DNA from: Cyanobacteriota bacterium
GTDB lineage: Bacteria; Cyanobacteriota; Cyanobacteriia; Phormidesmidales; Phormidesmidaceae
Reading direction: 5' to 3'
Assembly: GCA_027592485.1 (NCBI GenBank)
Contig: JAQCKL010000109.1
Coordinates: 1-10,410, forward strand
DNA length: 10,410 bases
Shown here: positions 5,455-10,410 of the stretch, piece by piece
Layout of the letters: every line of letters starts with the position of its first letter
How positions within the stretch are numbered: the first letter of the stretch is position 1
The notes under the pieces: generated by a model
Database searches by the model: none
Seen by the model: the letters and a program-made list of their open reading frames with translations, nothing else
What the model was told of the DNA's origin: nothing
Translations under genes and position numbers: made by a program

Positions 5455-6921
5455 ATGTCTGAGTTGAAAACGGTCAGTGATAACCCTTTGCTATCGCTGG
5501 AGTACGAACCCGTGCTGGCTGGAATTGGGGACGACTTTTATGACGTGGTTACAGCCGCCGACTTTCCTGAGCATCTCCTGCGGTTCCGCAATGATCAGAT
5601 TTTGGTCAAGATGGGGCTGGATCCCACTGCGGTCAGCGATCAAGCGATTGTCCAGGCTTGGGGACAATTTCAGGGCCGTGAACCGCTTTTAGCCCTGCGC
5701 TATCACGGCTATCAATTCGGGGAATATAACCCCTTCTTGGGGGATGGCCGGGGCTTTTTGTACGGGCAGATCTGGGGGATAGATGGCCAACTCTATGACT
5801 TGGGGACCAAAGGCTCGGGTACGACCCCTTACTCCCGGGGCGGAGATGGTCGTCTGACGCTCAAAGGTGGGGTGCGGGAGGTGTTGGCCACTGAGGCCTT
5901 GCATCATCTGGGGGTGCATACTTCTCGGACCCTTTCTTTAGTTGAAACCGGTGAGTCGCTCTGGCGGGGGGATGAGCCCTCCCCCACGCGTTCGTCGGTG
6001 ATGGTGCGCTTTAGTCGCTCCCATATTCGCTTCGGTACGTTCGAGCGCCTAGATTATCTGGACCGTAGCGATCTCATCCAAACGCTTCTAGATCATGTGA
6101 TCGAGGTGTATTACCCAGCGGCACGCCTTTGGGTTGATCCGGCAGAGCGCTATCGCTATTTCTATGATGAGTTGGTGGATCGGGTGGCTCGCTTGGCGGC
6201 CCAATGGATGTCGGTGGGCTTTTGTCACGGGGTACTCAACACCGACAATATGTCGATCACGGGGGAAAGTTTTGACTACGGTCCCTATGCCTTTATGGAC
6301 CGTTACGACCCTAACTTTACTGCGGCCTATTTTGATTATGGTCGCCTGTACTGCTATAAAAATCAGCCCAGTATTTGTGGCTGGAATCTAAAGCGGCTAC
6401 AGAAGCCCTTGCAACGGGTGATCCCCCAAGCCGCCCTAGAGGCTAGTTTGGAGGGGTATAGCGATCGCTACAGCCAGTATTATCGCCAACGCATGTTGGC
6501 TAAATTGGGATTTGACGCGTTACCAGAGGACCTGGCAGAGGCCCTAATTGCTGAGACCTTGACCCTATTGGGCGAAGTTAACTGGGGTTACCACGACTTT
6601 TTCTTGGATCTCACCACCCAGTTTTCAACCCAATGGCACCATCAGAGCGATCTGATCATGGCTGAGCGACTGCAGGGAACCGCCCAAGGCAACGCTTGGC
6701 AGCAGTTGTATTATCAGGCGTTGCAAACCCTGTCCGCAGCCGAGCTTGCCCAAGTTGCCCAGCGGCTACGCACCACAAACCCCCAGACGATTTTGCTCAG
6801 GCCCGCCATCGAAGCCATTTGGGAACCGATCACGACCGAAAATAATTGGCAACCCTTTGAAGCATTGCTGGAAAAGTTACAGTCCCCGTTTCCAAGCGTT
6901 CCTGAACCTAATCTCGGGTAA
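5455..6921 (+). CDS. selO: Protein AMPylase SelO (YdiU/UPF0061 family)
   Basis: SelO is a pseudokinase-fold enzyme that transfers AMP from ATP to Ser, Thr or Tyr of target proteins; in other bacteria it has been linked to redox stress. The 488-residue product shows LALRYHGYQFGEYNPFLGDG (80-99), the nucleotide-binding run GTKGSGTTPYSRGGDGR (117-133) followed by LKGGVREVLATEAL, then PSPTRSSVMVRFSRSHIRFG, and the pseudokinase active-site region HGVLNTDNMSITG (258-270) and FDYGPYAFMDRYDP (273-286). Length fits the family. There is no C-terminal CxxU/CxxC redox motif, so this is not a selenocysteine form. In-frame starts exist at GTG 5431, ATG 5449 and ATG 5455; 5455 is chosen because AGGA at 5446-5449 gives proper spacing. 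It follows the DUF3611 gene by 53 nt. A hairpin at 6949 probably ends the transcript. Confidence 0.95.
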   Translation: MSELKTVSDNPLLSLEYEPVLAGIGDDFYDVVTAADFPEHLLRFRNDQILVKMGLDPTAVSDQAIVQAWGQFQGREPLLALRYHGYQFGEYNPFLGDGRGFLYGQIWGIDGQLYDLGTKGSGTTPYSRGGDGRLTLKGGVREVLATEALHHLGVHTSRTLSLVETGESLWRGDEPSPTRSSVMVRFSRSHIRFGTFERLDYLDRSDLIQTLLDHVIEVYYPAARLWVDPAERYRYFYDELVDRVARLAAQWMSVGFCHGVLNTDNMSITGESFDYGPYAFMDRYDPNFTAAYFDYGRLYCYKNQPSICGWNLKRLQKPLQRVIPQAALEASLEGYSDRYSQYYRQRMLAKLGFDALPEDLAEALIAETLTLLGEVNWGYHDFFLDLTTQFSTQWHHQSDLIMAERLQGTAQGNAWQQLYYQALQTLSAAELAQVAQRLRTTNPQTILLRPAIEAIWEPITTENNWQPFEALLEKLQSPFPSVPEPNLG

Positions 6922-6925
6922 ATCC

Positions 6926-6940
6926 TGAAAAGTTGGTCTT
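6926..6940. repeat. Copy 1 of a 15-bp motif, TGAAAAGTTGGTCTT
   Basis: The sequence matches 14 of 15 bases with TGAAAAGTCGGTCTT at 10357-10371. It lies just after the selO stop codon. It could be chance or a remnant of a dispersed element. Confidence 0.35.
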
Positions 6941-6948
6941 ACATAGAT

Positions 6949-6974
6949 AAGGGCATCCTTCATAGGACGCCCTT
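6949..6974. terminator. Probable bidirectional terminator, selO / sigma gene
   Basis: AAGGGCATCCT (6949-6959) and AGGACGCCCTT (6964-6974) form an 11-bp stem with one mismatch and a TCAT loop. The mismatch is A-C in the plus-strand RNA but a G-U pair in the minus-strand RNA, so the stem is slightly better for the sigma transcript. Only short T-runs flank it. Its position 27 nt after selO and 38 nt after the sigma stop fits shared termination. Confidence 0.65.
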
Positions 6975-7012
6975 TCTGGCACTATTGAGCTTGTCAGAGC
7001 CTCACGAAGCCG

Positions 7013-7996
7013 CTAGCTTGCCAGGTAAGCTCTGACGTTGCTTTTGCGACGGCGAAGATGCTTGAGGGCTTGCTGCTCTAACTGCCGCACCCGCTCTCGG
7101 CTGATATTTAAGCGGTTCCCCACTTTCGCGAGAGACAATTCATTGCCATCATTCAAGCCATAGCGCAGCGTAATCACTTCCTGTTGCTGAGGGGTCAGCT
7201 CCGCTAACAGACTGTGAATATCTTGCTTGAGAGACTCACGCACGGTGTAGTCCTCGGGAGAGGCTTTTTCGTCCTCTAAAAGCTCTTGGAGTTCGGTGTC
7301 TTGGTTGTCACCAATCCGGACATCCAGAGAAATTGGCTGACGAGATAGGGTCAAGTACTCTCGGACTTGAGCCACGTCCAACTCTAGGGACTCCGCAATT
7401 TCGGCCACGGTGGCACTGCGCCCTAAAGATTGAGATAGCTCCCGCTGTACCCGTTTGATTTTATTGAGCTTCTCAGTGATGTGAATGGGCAAGCGAATGG
7501 TACGGGCTTGCTGGGCGATCGCTCGGGTGATCGCCTGACGAATCCACCAGTAGGCATAGGTCGAGAACTTATAGCCTTTGGTGGGATCAAACTTTTCGAC
7601 CCCCCGCTCTAGACCCAAGGTGCCTTCCTGGATCAAATCCAGAAATTCTAAATTGCGCTTCTGATACTTCTTGGCGATCGCAACAACCAAACGCAGATTT
7701 GCCTCCAGCATCTGGCGCTTAGCCCGTTGACCATGGTGCAGATGCTGGTTCAACTCAGCGATCGGCAACTCCGCAGCTTCTGCCCACTCTTCTTTCGTGG
7801 GTGGGCGTTCCAGGGGTGCTGACAAACTAGCCTGAATCTCCAAAAGTCTCATCATTTGCTGCACTTGCTTCCCCAGCACGATCTCCTGCTCATGGGTGAG
7901 CAGAGGGACACGACCAATCTCATGGAGGTAGGTACGTACCGCATCAGCGGTAAACAGAGGCTTAGCTTTAGACTTGCGGGTTTTGGTTGTAGGCAT
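7013..7996 (-). CDS. Group 2 sigma-70 factor, SigB-like
   Basis: This is an RpoD-related sigma factor directing RNA polymerase. Over 327 residues it has region 1.2 (DAVRTYLHEIGRVPLLTHEQEI, 18-39), region 2 (QMLEANLRLVVAIAKKYQKR at 95-114, LEFLDLIQEGTLGLERGVEKFD, and GYKFSTYAYWWIRQAITRAI at 141-160), region 3 (IHITEKLNKIKRVQREL onward) and region 4.2 (LSLAKVGNRLNISRERVRQL, 287-306). Region 2.4 is that of a primary-like factor, so it should read ordinary TATAAT-type boxes. The short N terminus lacking a long region 1.1 insert and the ending RRRKSNVRAYLAS point to a cyanobacterial group 2 factor, most like SigB from memory; SigD or another paralogue is not excluded. Such factors respond to heat, darkness and nutrient stress. 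ATG 7996 has GGAGG at 8006-8010, nine bases upstream. A leader of about 180 nt and a promoter flanked by inverted repeats precede it. Confidence 0.95.
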   Translation of the reverse strand: MPTTKTRKSKAKPLFTADAVRTYLHEIGRVPLLTHEQEIVLGKQVQQMMRLLEIQASLSAPLERPPTKEEWAEAAELPIAELNQHLHHGQRAKRQMLEANLRLVVAIAKKYQKRNLEFLDLIQEGTLGLERGVEKFDPTKGYKFSTYAYWWIRQAITRAIAQQARTIRLPIHITEKLNKIKRVQRELSQSLGRSATVAEIAESLELDVAQVREYLTLSRQPISLDVRIGDNQDTELQELLEDEKASPEDYTVRESLKQDIHSLLAELTPQQQEVITLRYGLNDGNELSLAKVGNRLNISRERVRQLEQQALKHLRRRKSNVRAYLAS

Positions 7997-8158
7997 GGAA
8001 TCTGGCCTCCACGGATGGTGCGAGAAATGTCTTTCTCAGCTAACAAAAGGAAACAGGGACTTGAGGAACACAAAAGCGGACTGACTTCCAGGCGAGCGTC
8101 TTTACCCAAGGGCAACAGGCTACATCCGGACAAGGCTTGACGTGCAAAAAGCGAAATC

Positions 8159-8185
8159 AGTATGAGTTCACTCTTTACTCATACT
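8159..8185. promoter_or_regulatory. Perfect 9-bp inverted repeat over the sigma -10 box and start site
   Basis: AGTATGAGT (8159-8167) and ACTCATACT (8177-8185) are perfect inverted arms with a 9-nt spacer. The right arm covers five of the six bases of the predicted -10 box and the predicted start near 8174 lies in the spacer. This is a typical repressor-site arrangement, though it could also form a hairpin at the 5' end of the mRNA. Confidence 0.55.
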
Positions 8186-8209
8186 AAAACAAGCACAGTG
8201 TTGTGTAAA
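8181..8209 (-). promoter_or_regulatory. Sigma-70-type promoter of the sigma gene
   Basis: On the minus strand TTTACA (8204-8209) matches 5 of 6 bases of the -35 consensus and TAGTAT (8181-8186) matches 4 of 6 of the -10 consensus, separated by exactly 17 bp (8187-8203). Transcription would start near 8174, giving a leader of roughly 178 nt. It is the best-formed promoter I found in the window. Confidence 0.6.
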
Positions 8210-8210
8210 G

Positions 8211-8233
8211 TGCTACAAGATAATTTTGTAGCA
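8211..8233. promoter_or_regulatory. Perfect 8-bp inverted repeat just upstream of the sigma -35 box
   Basis: TGCTACAA (8211-8218) and TTGTAGCA (8226-8233) pair perfectly around a 7-nt AT-rich spacer. One base separates it from the -35 box, the usual place for an activator site. AGCAC (8192-8196) and GTGCT (8210-8214) add a further smaller inverted pair across the promoter spacer. Confidence 0.5.
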
Positions 8234-8310
8234 TAAAGTCAGTGATCTTTATTTGAGTGACCCGTCTAGGGTATTGCCTTGAGTTGTGCTGTTGTATCTA
8301 TCATCGGGCT

Positions 8311-8505
8311 GATCTGTAGATCGGGACTGGGGAAGTCCCCCCCAGAGAACCGAACGCCGATGGGATGACTGGCCAGCCCATCGGCCTTTCCCAAGGGTGC
8401 TAGCGCTGGCCCCATTGCTTCGGGCACCTAGGATTGTTTGATCCCTAGCGCAGAAGCAATGGGGCTCGCAGTCTTGTCCTAGCCGGACTGGCCACTGCTA
8501 TACCC
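8311..8505. ncRNA. Candidate structured non-coding element (several strong hairpins)
   Basis: No coding frame is convincing here. Three stems follow one another: GGGACT/AGTCCC (8323-8328 / 8334-8339), GCCGATGGG/CCCATCGGC (8356-8364 / 8377-8385) with palindrome CTGGCCAG in its loop, and GCCCCATTGCTTC/GAAGCAATGGGGC (8409-8421 / 8453-8465), a perfect 13-bp stem capped by CTAGG/CCTAG (8428-8432 / 8444-8448). GGGTATTGC (8269-8277) can pair with GCTATACCC (8497-8505) at 8 of 9 positions, perhaps closing the whole. GACTGGCCA occurs at 8367-8375 and 8486-8494. No signature of 6S, tmRNA, RNase P or SRP RNA was recognised. It may be a small RNA, a dispersed palindromic repeat or a mobile-element remnant; strand is undetermined. 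Confidence 0.4.
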
Positions 8506-8727
8506 CCAAAGCTTTCTTAGGCTTATCAGACGCGAGCAAGTCGAATGCGGTTTCCTGATGCCTTTAGGATGGAGGATAAAAATGAACCTCCCATGATGAG
8601 CAGATGAATTTAGGATGACTAAAAATGGCTAAAGCAATGGATGGCATCGTTGTCCCTGTAGCGCTTTAACCGTTTCTGCAGAGCCTTCGGAGATGTCGAA
8701 GGGCGCAGCTCTGTCGCCCTGAAATGA
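8506..8727. other. Intergenic remainder, no gene seen
   Basis: No supported open frame. It holds an imperfect direct repeat (8563-8584 and 8609-8627, sharing TTTAGGATG and TAAAAATG) and the hairpin at 8679-8713. GGAGG at 8571-8575 precedes an ATG at 8582, but the frame has only four codons before a stop. Confidence 0.5.
8679..8713 (-). terminator. Possible terminator hairpin after the SPFH gene
   Basis: CAGAGC (8679-8684) pairs with GCTCTG (8708-8713), and inside it CTTCG (8685-8689) pairs with CGAAG (8697-8701) around a 7-nt loop. It starts 15 nt beyond the SPFH stop codon. The internal bulge and lack of a T-run make it a weak intrinsic terminator. Confidence 0.4.
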
Positions 8728-9690
8728 CTAGGCGGAACCGTTGTCTCCATCTCCAATAATGGTTCTCATGCCTTCGAGGGTTGCTGGAATGCTGCGAGGA
8801 TCCATAAACATCACCTTGCTGCTATCACTGCTGGCAATCTGTTGTCCCATATTGAGATAGTTTTGGGCCAAAATAAATTGCAGCGCGGCCTCAGATTTGG
8901 GATCGACTTGGAGCTTGTCAGCAATAATCTGCATCGCTTCAGAGGTGGCCTGAGCCTGCAAAACCACTTCTTGCCGCTGGGCTTGGGCTTTCATGACAAT
9001 GGCTTTTTGCTGAGCCTCTGCCTCTAGGATTACGGCTTTTTGATGGGCTTCCGCATCTAAAATGGCGGATTCGGCTCGGCCCCGCGCACTATTGACCGCA
9101 GCTTCCTGCTCCCCTTCGGAGGTCAAGACCGCAGCTCGCTTGCGTCGTTCTGCCGCCATTTGTAGTTCCATAGAATCTTGCACAGCTTTAGAGGGGATAA
9201 TGTCCCGCAGCTCTACCCGAGTCACTTTGACGCCCCAGGGATCGGTGGAAATATCCAGTTCCCGCAGCAAAAGCTCGTTGATTTCAGAGCGAGCGGTAAA
9301 GGTTTCATCCAGTTCAAGCTTTCCCATCTCAGATCGGATCTGGGTCAGCACCAAGTTAACCATGGCGGATTGGAGATTTTCCACCTTGTAATAGGCTTTC
9401 TCCAGATCCACGATGCGCCAGTACACGACCGCATCCACTGAAATCGAGACATTGTCTCGGGTAATACAAGACTGGGGGGGCACATCTAAAACCCGCTCTC
9501 GGATGGTTTGTTTGAAAACCACTTTGTCGAGGAGTGGGGTCAAAAAGTTTAGGCCAGGGGTTAATTTTTTGCCGTTGTACTTTCCGAGGGTTTCGACCAG
9601 CGCTTCGTCACTTTGGTTAATGATTTTGACGGAGCTGGCGGCCACAGAGCCCCCCAATGCCAGTACGAATAGAAATGTAATCGGGTTCAT
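8728..9690 (-). CDS. SPFH/band-7 membrane protein (stomatin/paraslipin, QmcA-like)
   Basis: SPFH proteins form large membrane-anchored oligomeric cages that organise membrane microdomains and often control proteases such as FtsH. The 320-residue product has an N-terminal membrane anchor (about 3-20), then the band-7 core (about 21-190), with LTPGLNFLTPLLDKV (43-57), RERVLDVPPQSCITRDNVSI (64-83), VDAVVYWRI and the closing PWGVKVTRVELRDI (151-164). A long Ala/Glu/Gln-rich coiled coil follows, including four 11-residue repeats at 208-251, then a hydrophobic C-terminal segment (ALQFILAQNYLNM) and DPRSIPATLEGM. Length and layout fit QmcA/stomatin-type proteins such as Synechocystis Slr1128 (from memory). 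ATG 9690 has AAGGAG at 9696-9701, five bases away. It follows the NfeD-like gene by 96 nt on the same strand, the typical partner arrangement. Confidence 0.94.
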   Translation of the reverse strand: MNPITFLFVLALGGSVAASSVKIINQSDEALVETLGKYNGKKLTPGLNFLTPLLDKVVFKQTIRERVLDVPPQSCITRDNVSISVDAVVYWRIVDLEKAYYKVENLQSAMVNLVLTQIRSEMGKLELDETFTARSEINELLLRELDISTDPWGVKVTRVELRDIIPSKAVQDSMELQMAAERRKRAAVLTSEGEQEAAVNSARGRAESAILDAEAHQKAVILEAEAQQKAIVMKAQAQRQEVVLQAQATSEAMQIIADKLQVDPKSEAALQFILAQNYLNMGQQIASSDSSKVMFMDPRSIPATLEGMRTIIGDGDNGSA

Positions 9691-9725
9691 GGGTTCTCCT
9701 TGAAAAATGAACTATCGGTAATGAA

Positions 9726-9754
9726 TCGGTGCGGGTGCACAGGGTTGGCACCGA
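9726..9754. repeat. Inverted repeat between the nfeD-like and SPFH genes
   Basis: TCGGTGC (9726-9732) and GCACCGA (9748-9754) form a perfect 7-bp stem with a 15-nt loop in the 96-nt gap. It could be an RNA processing or partial termination site that sets the ratio of the two proteins. No T-run follows. Confidence 0.3.
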
Positions 9755-9786
9755 GAGCAACCGTGCCGTCTAACACCAAAGGGCCG

Positions 9787-10212
9787 CTAGGAATTCAGGG
9801 CTTGCTCTGGCATAACCAGGAGGGTATTGCCCTGTCTGCCCACCACGATGACCCGTTGGTGAACTGCGATCTCAGCTTGATAATCTTCGCAACGGGCTTG
9901 CCAAGAGTTGCCTTCATAGAGAACACGACCGGTTTCACCAGGCAAGATCGATGTGATGGTCCGGGCTTCGGTGGATGCGGCCAGGGTATAGGGGGTGCGC
10001 TTGGGTAGGAATCGGCGCAACGCCAGTACGGTCAGCACCGAAAACACCAGCCACAGACCGATCTGAATGCTGACTTGAGGAATAAACAAGGCAAATACAG
10101 AGACCAGCAGGGCGCTAATGCCCAAGGTGGCCTCTACAAATGCTGTGGGCAGAAATAGTTCCATCAGGCATAGAACCACCCCAGCCATCAACCAAAACAA
10201 GGCAGGGCTCAT
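9787..10212 (-). CDS. NfeD-like membrane protein
   Basis: Short NfeD proteins are membrane partners of SPFH proteins; they carry a cytoplasmic OB-fold domain and lack the ClpP-like protease of long NfeD. The 141-residue product has three hydrophobic segments at about 4-20, 27-44 and 48-66, the last ending in LRRFLPKR, then a C-terminal OB-like domain (about 85-137) with PGETGRVLYEGNSWQARCED and HQRVIVVGRQGNTLLVMP. Length is normal for the short form, similar to E. coli YbbK's partner YbbJ class. ATG 10212 places the first membrane segment at the N terminus; the ribosome site is weak. It is the first gene of a minus-strand pair with the SPFH gene. A poor promoter match (TTGAAG at 10260-10265, 17 bp, TAGCAC at 10237-10242) lies just upstream. 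Confidence 0.92.
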   Translation of the reverse strand: MSPALFWLMAGVVLCLMELFLPTAFVEATLGISALLVSVFALFIPQVSIQIGLWLVFSVLTVLALRRFLPKRTPYTLAASTEARTITSILPGETGRVLYEGNSWQARCEDYQAEIAVHQRVIVVGRQGNTLLVMPEQALNS

Positions 10213-10356
10213 AGTCTGGGTCCGCTCATTGTCATTGTGCTAGCCCTCAATACAGTTCACTTCAAGGACTGGTTAGGGAATTCCGCAGGGGGAGACCGAG
10301 CGATTTACCTAAGATCCACTAGGATTAATCTAGCCTTTTGCCCCTTAGAGGATGTT

Positions 10357-10371
10357 TGAAAAGTCGGTCTT
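10357..10371. repeat. Copy 2 of the 15-bp motif, TGAAAAGTCGGTCTT
   Basis: It matches 14 of 15 bases with 6926-6940. Its context, AGAGGATGTTTGAAAAGTC (10346-10364), recalls terminal repeats of some transposons (IS5-like, from memory), so an insertion sequence or miniature element could begin here and continue beyond the right edge. Not confirmable within the window. Confidence 0.3.
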
Positions 10372-10410
10372 GAAGTAATAAAAGCTCTCAGGGTATAAGT
10401 TGCGACAAGT

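Noticed and set aside
6850..6921. Selenocysteine or CxxC redox tail in SelO
   Set aside because: The C-terminal sequence PFPSVPEPNLG contains no Cys, and the stop is an ordinary TAA.
7856..8140. Plus-strand open frame reaching into the sigma leader
   Set aside because: About half overlaps the conserved sigma region 1.2 in antisense; no ribosome site or domain, and the rest is the predicted sigma leader.
8204..8217. NtcA-type site in the sigma promoter (TGTA-N6-TACA)
   Set aside because: NtcA sites are GTA-N8-TAC; the spacing here is 6 and the half-site overlaps the -35 box.
8269..8505. 6S RNA, tmRNA, RNase P RNA or SRP RNA
   Set aside because: The successive hairpins do not form a single long rod with a central bubble as in 6S RNA; the conserved tmRNA, RNase P and SRP sequence blocks I know are not visible on either strand.
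8582..8596. Mini-ORF after GGAGG
   Set aside because: It has only four codons, and no longer frame uses the ribosome-like site.
9700..10008. Plus-strand open frame of 102 codons
   Set aside because: It is antisense to the nfeD-like gene and to the SPFH ribosome site, with no domain signature.
1..10410. tRNA or rRNA genes, CRISPR arrays, transposase genes
   Set aside because: No cloverleaf-like T-arm sequences, rRNA blocks, regularly spaced repeats or transposase motifs were seen on either strand.

Overview
The window is cyanobacterial chromosome. It carries the 5' end of psbA (photosystem II D1 protein), several genes typical of or restricted to cyanobacteria (a DUF3611/TIC21-like membrane protein, a SigB-type group 2 sigma factor, a zinc-ribbon/FHA protein), and seven copies of the HIP1 octamer GCGATCGC, far more than chance in 10.4 kb. 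Base composition is moderate, and many starts lack a good Shine-Dalgarno, as is common in these bacteria. The exact genus cannot be read from the sequence; a filamentous or Leptolyngbya-like lineage is only a guess.

Layout from left to right. (1) 1-1255, minus strand: partial psbA, a HIT-family nucleotide-binding protein and a short conserved protein of unknown function. A CCCTAGGG palindrome recurs about 50 nt upstream of both the psbA and HIT start codons. (2) 1367-2458, plus strand: queA, queuosine biosynthesis, divergent from the unknown gene. (3) 2589-4641, minus strand: a three-gene cluster in the order zinc-ribbon/FHA protein, small FHA protein, and an LRAT-like (NlpC/P60 superfamily) domain joined to a PspA/IM30-like coiled coil. 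(4) 4820-6921, plus strand: DUF3611 membrane protein followed by selO (protein AMPylase). (5) A hairpin at 6949-6974 separates selO from the convergent sigma gene. (6) 7013-7996, minus strand: group 2 sigma factor with a recognisable promoter at 8181-8209 associated with two perfect inverted repeats. (7) 8240-8727: about 490 nt without a convincing gene but with several strong hairpins between 8311 and 8470. (8) 8728-10212, minus strand: NfeD-like protein and SPFH/band-7 protein, a classic membrane-microdomain pair. (9) 10213-10410: upstream region, with a motif at the right edge that also occurs after selO.

How the genes fit together: most are housekeeping (photosynthesis, tRNA modification, transcription). 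The parts with a possible shared theme are membrane maintenance and stress signalling: the LRAT-PspA fusion with two phosphothreonine-reader (FHA) proteins, the DUF3611 membrane protein with an AMPylase, the SPFH/NfeD pair, and a stress-type sigma factor. That theme is inference from domain content; the window does not show that the clusters act together. The strongest candidates for undescribed biology are the LRAT-PspA/FHA cluster, the operator-like architecture of the sigma promoter, and the structured non-coding region beside it.
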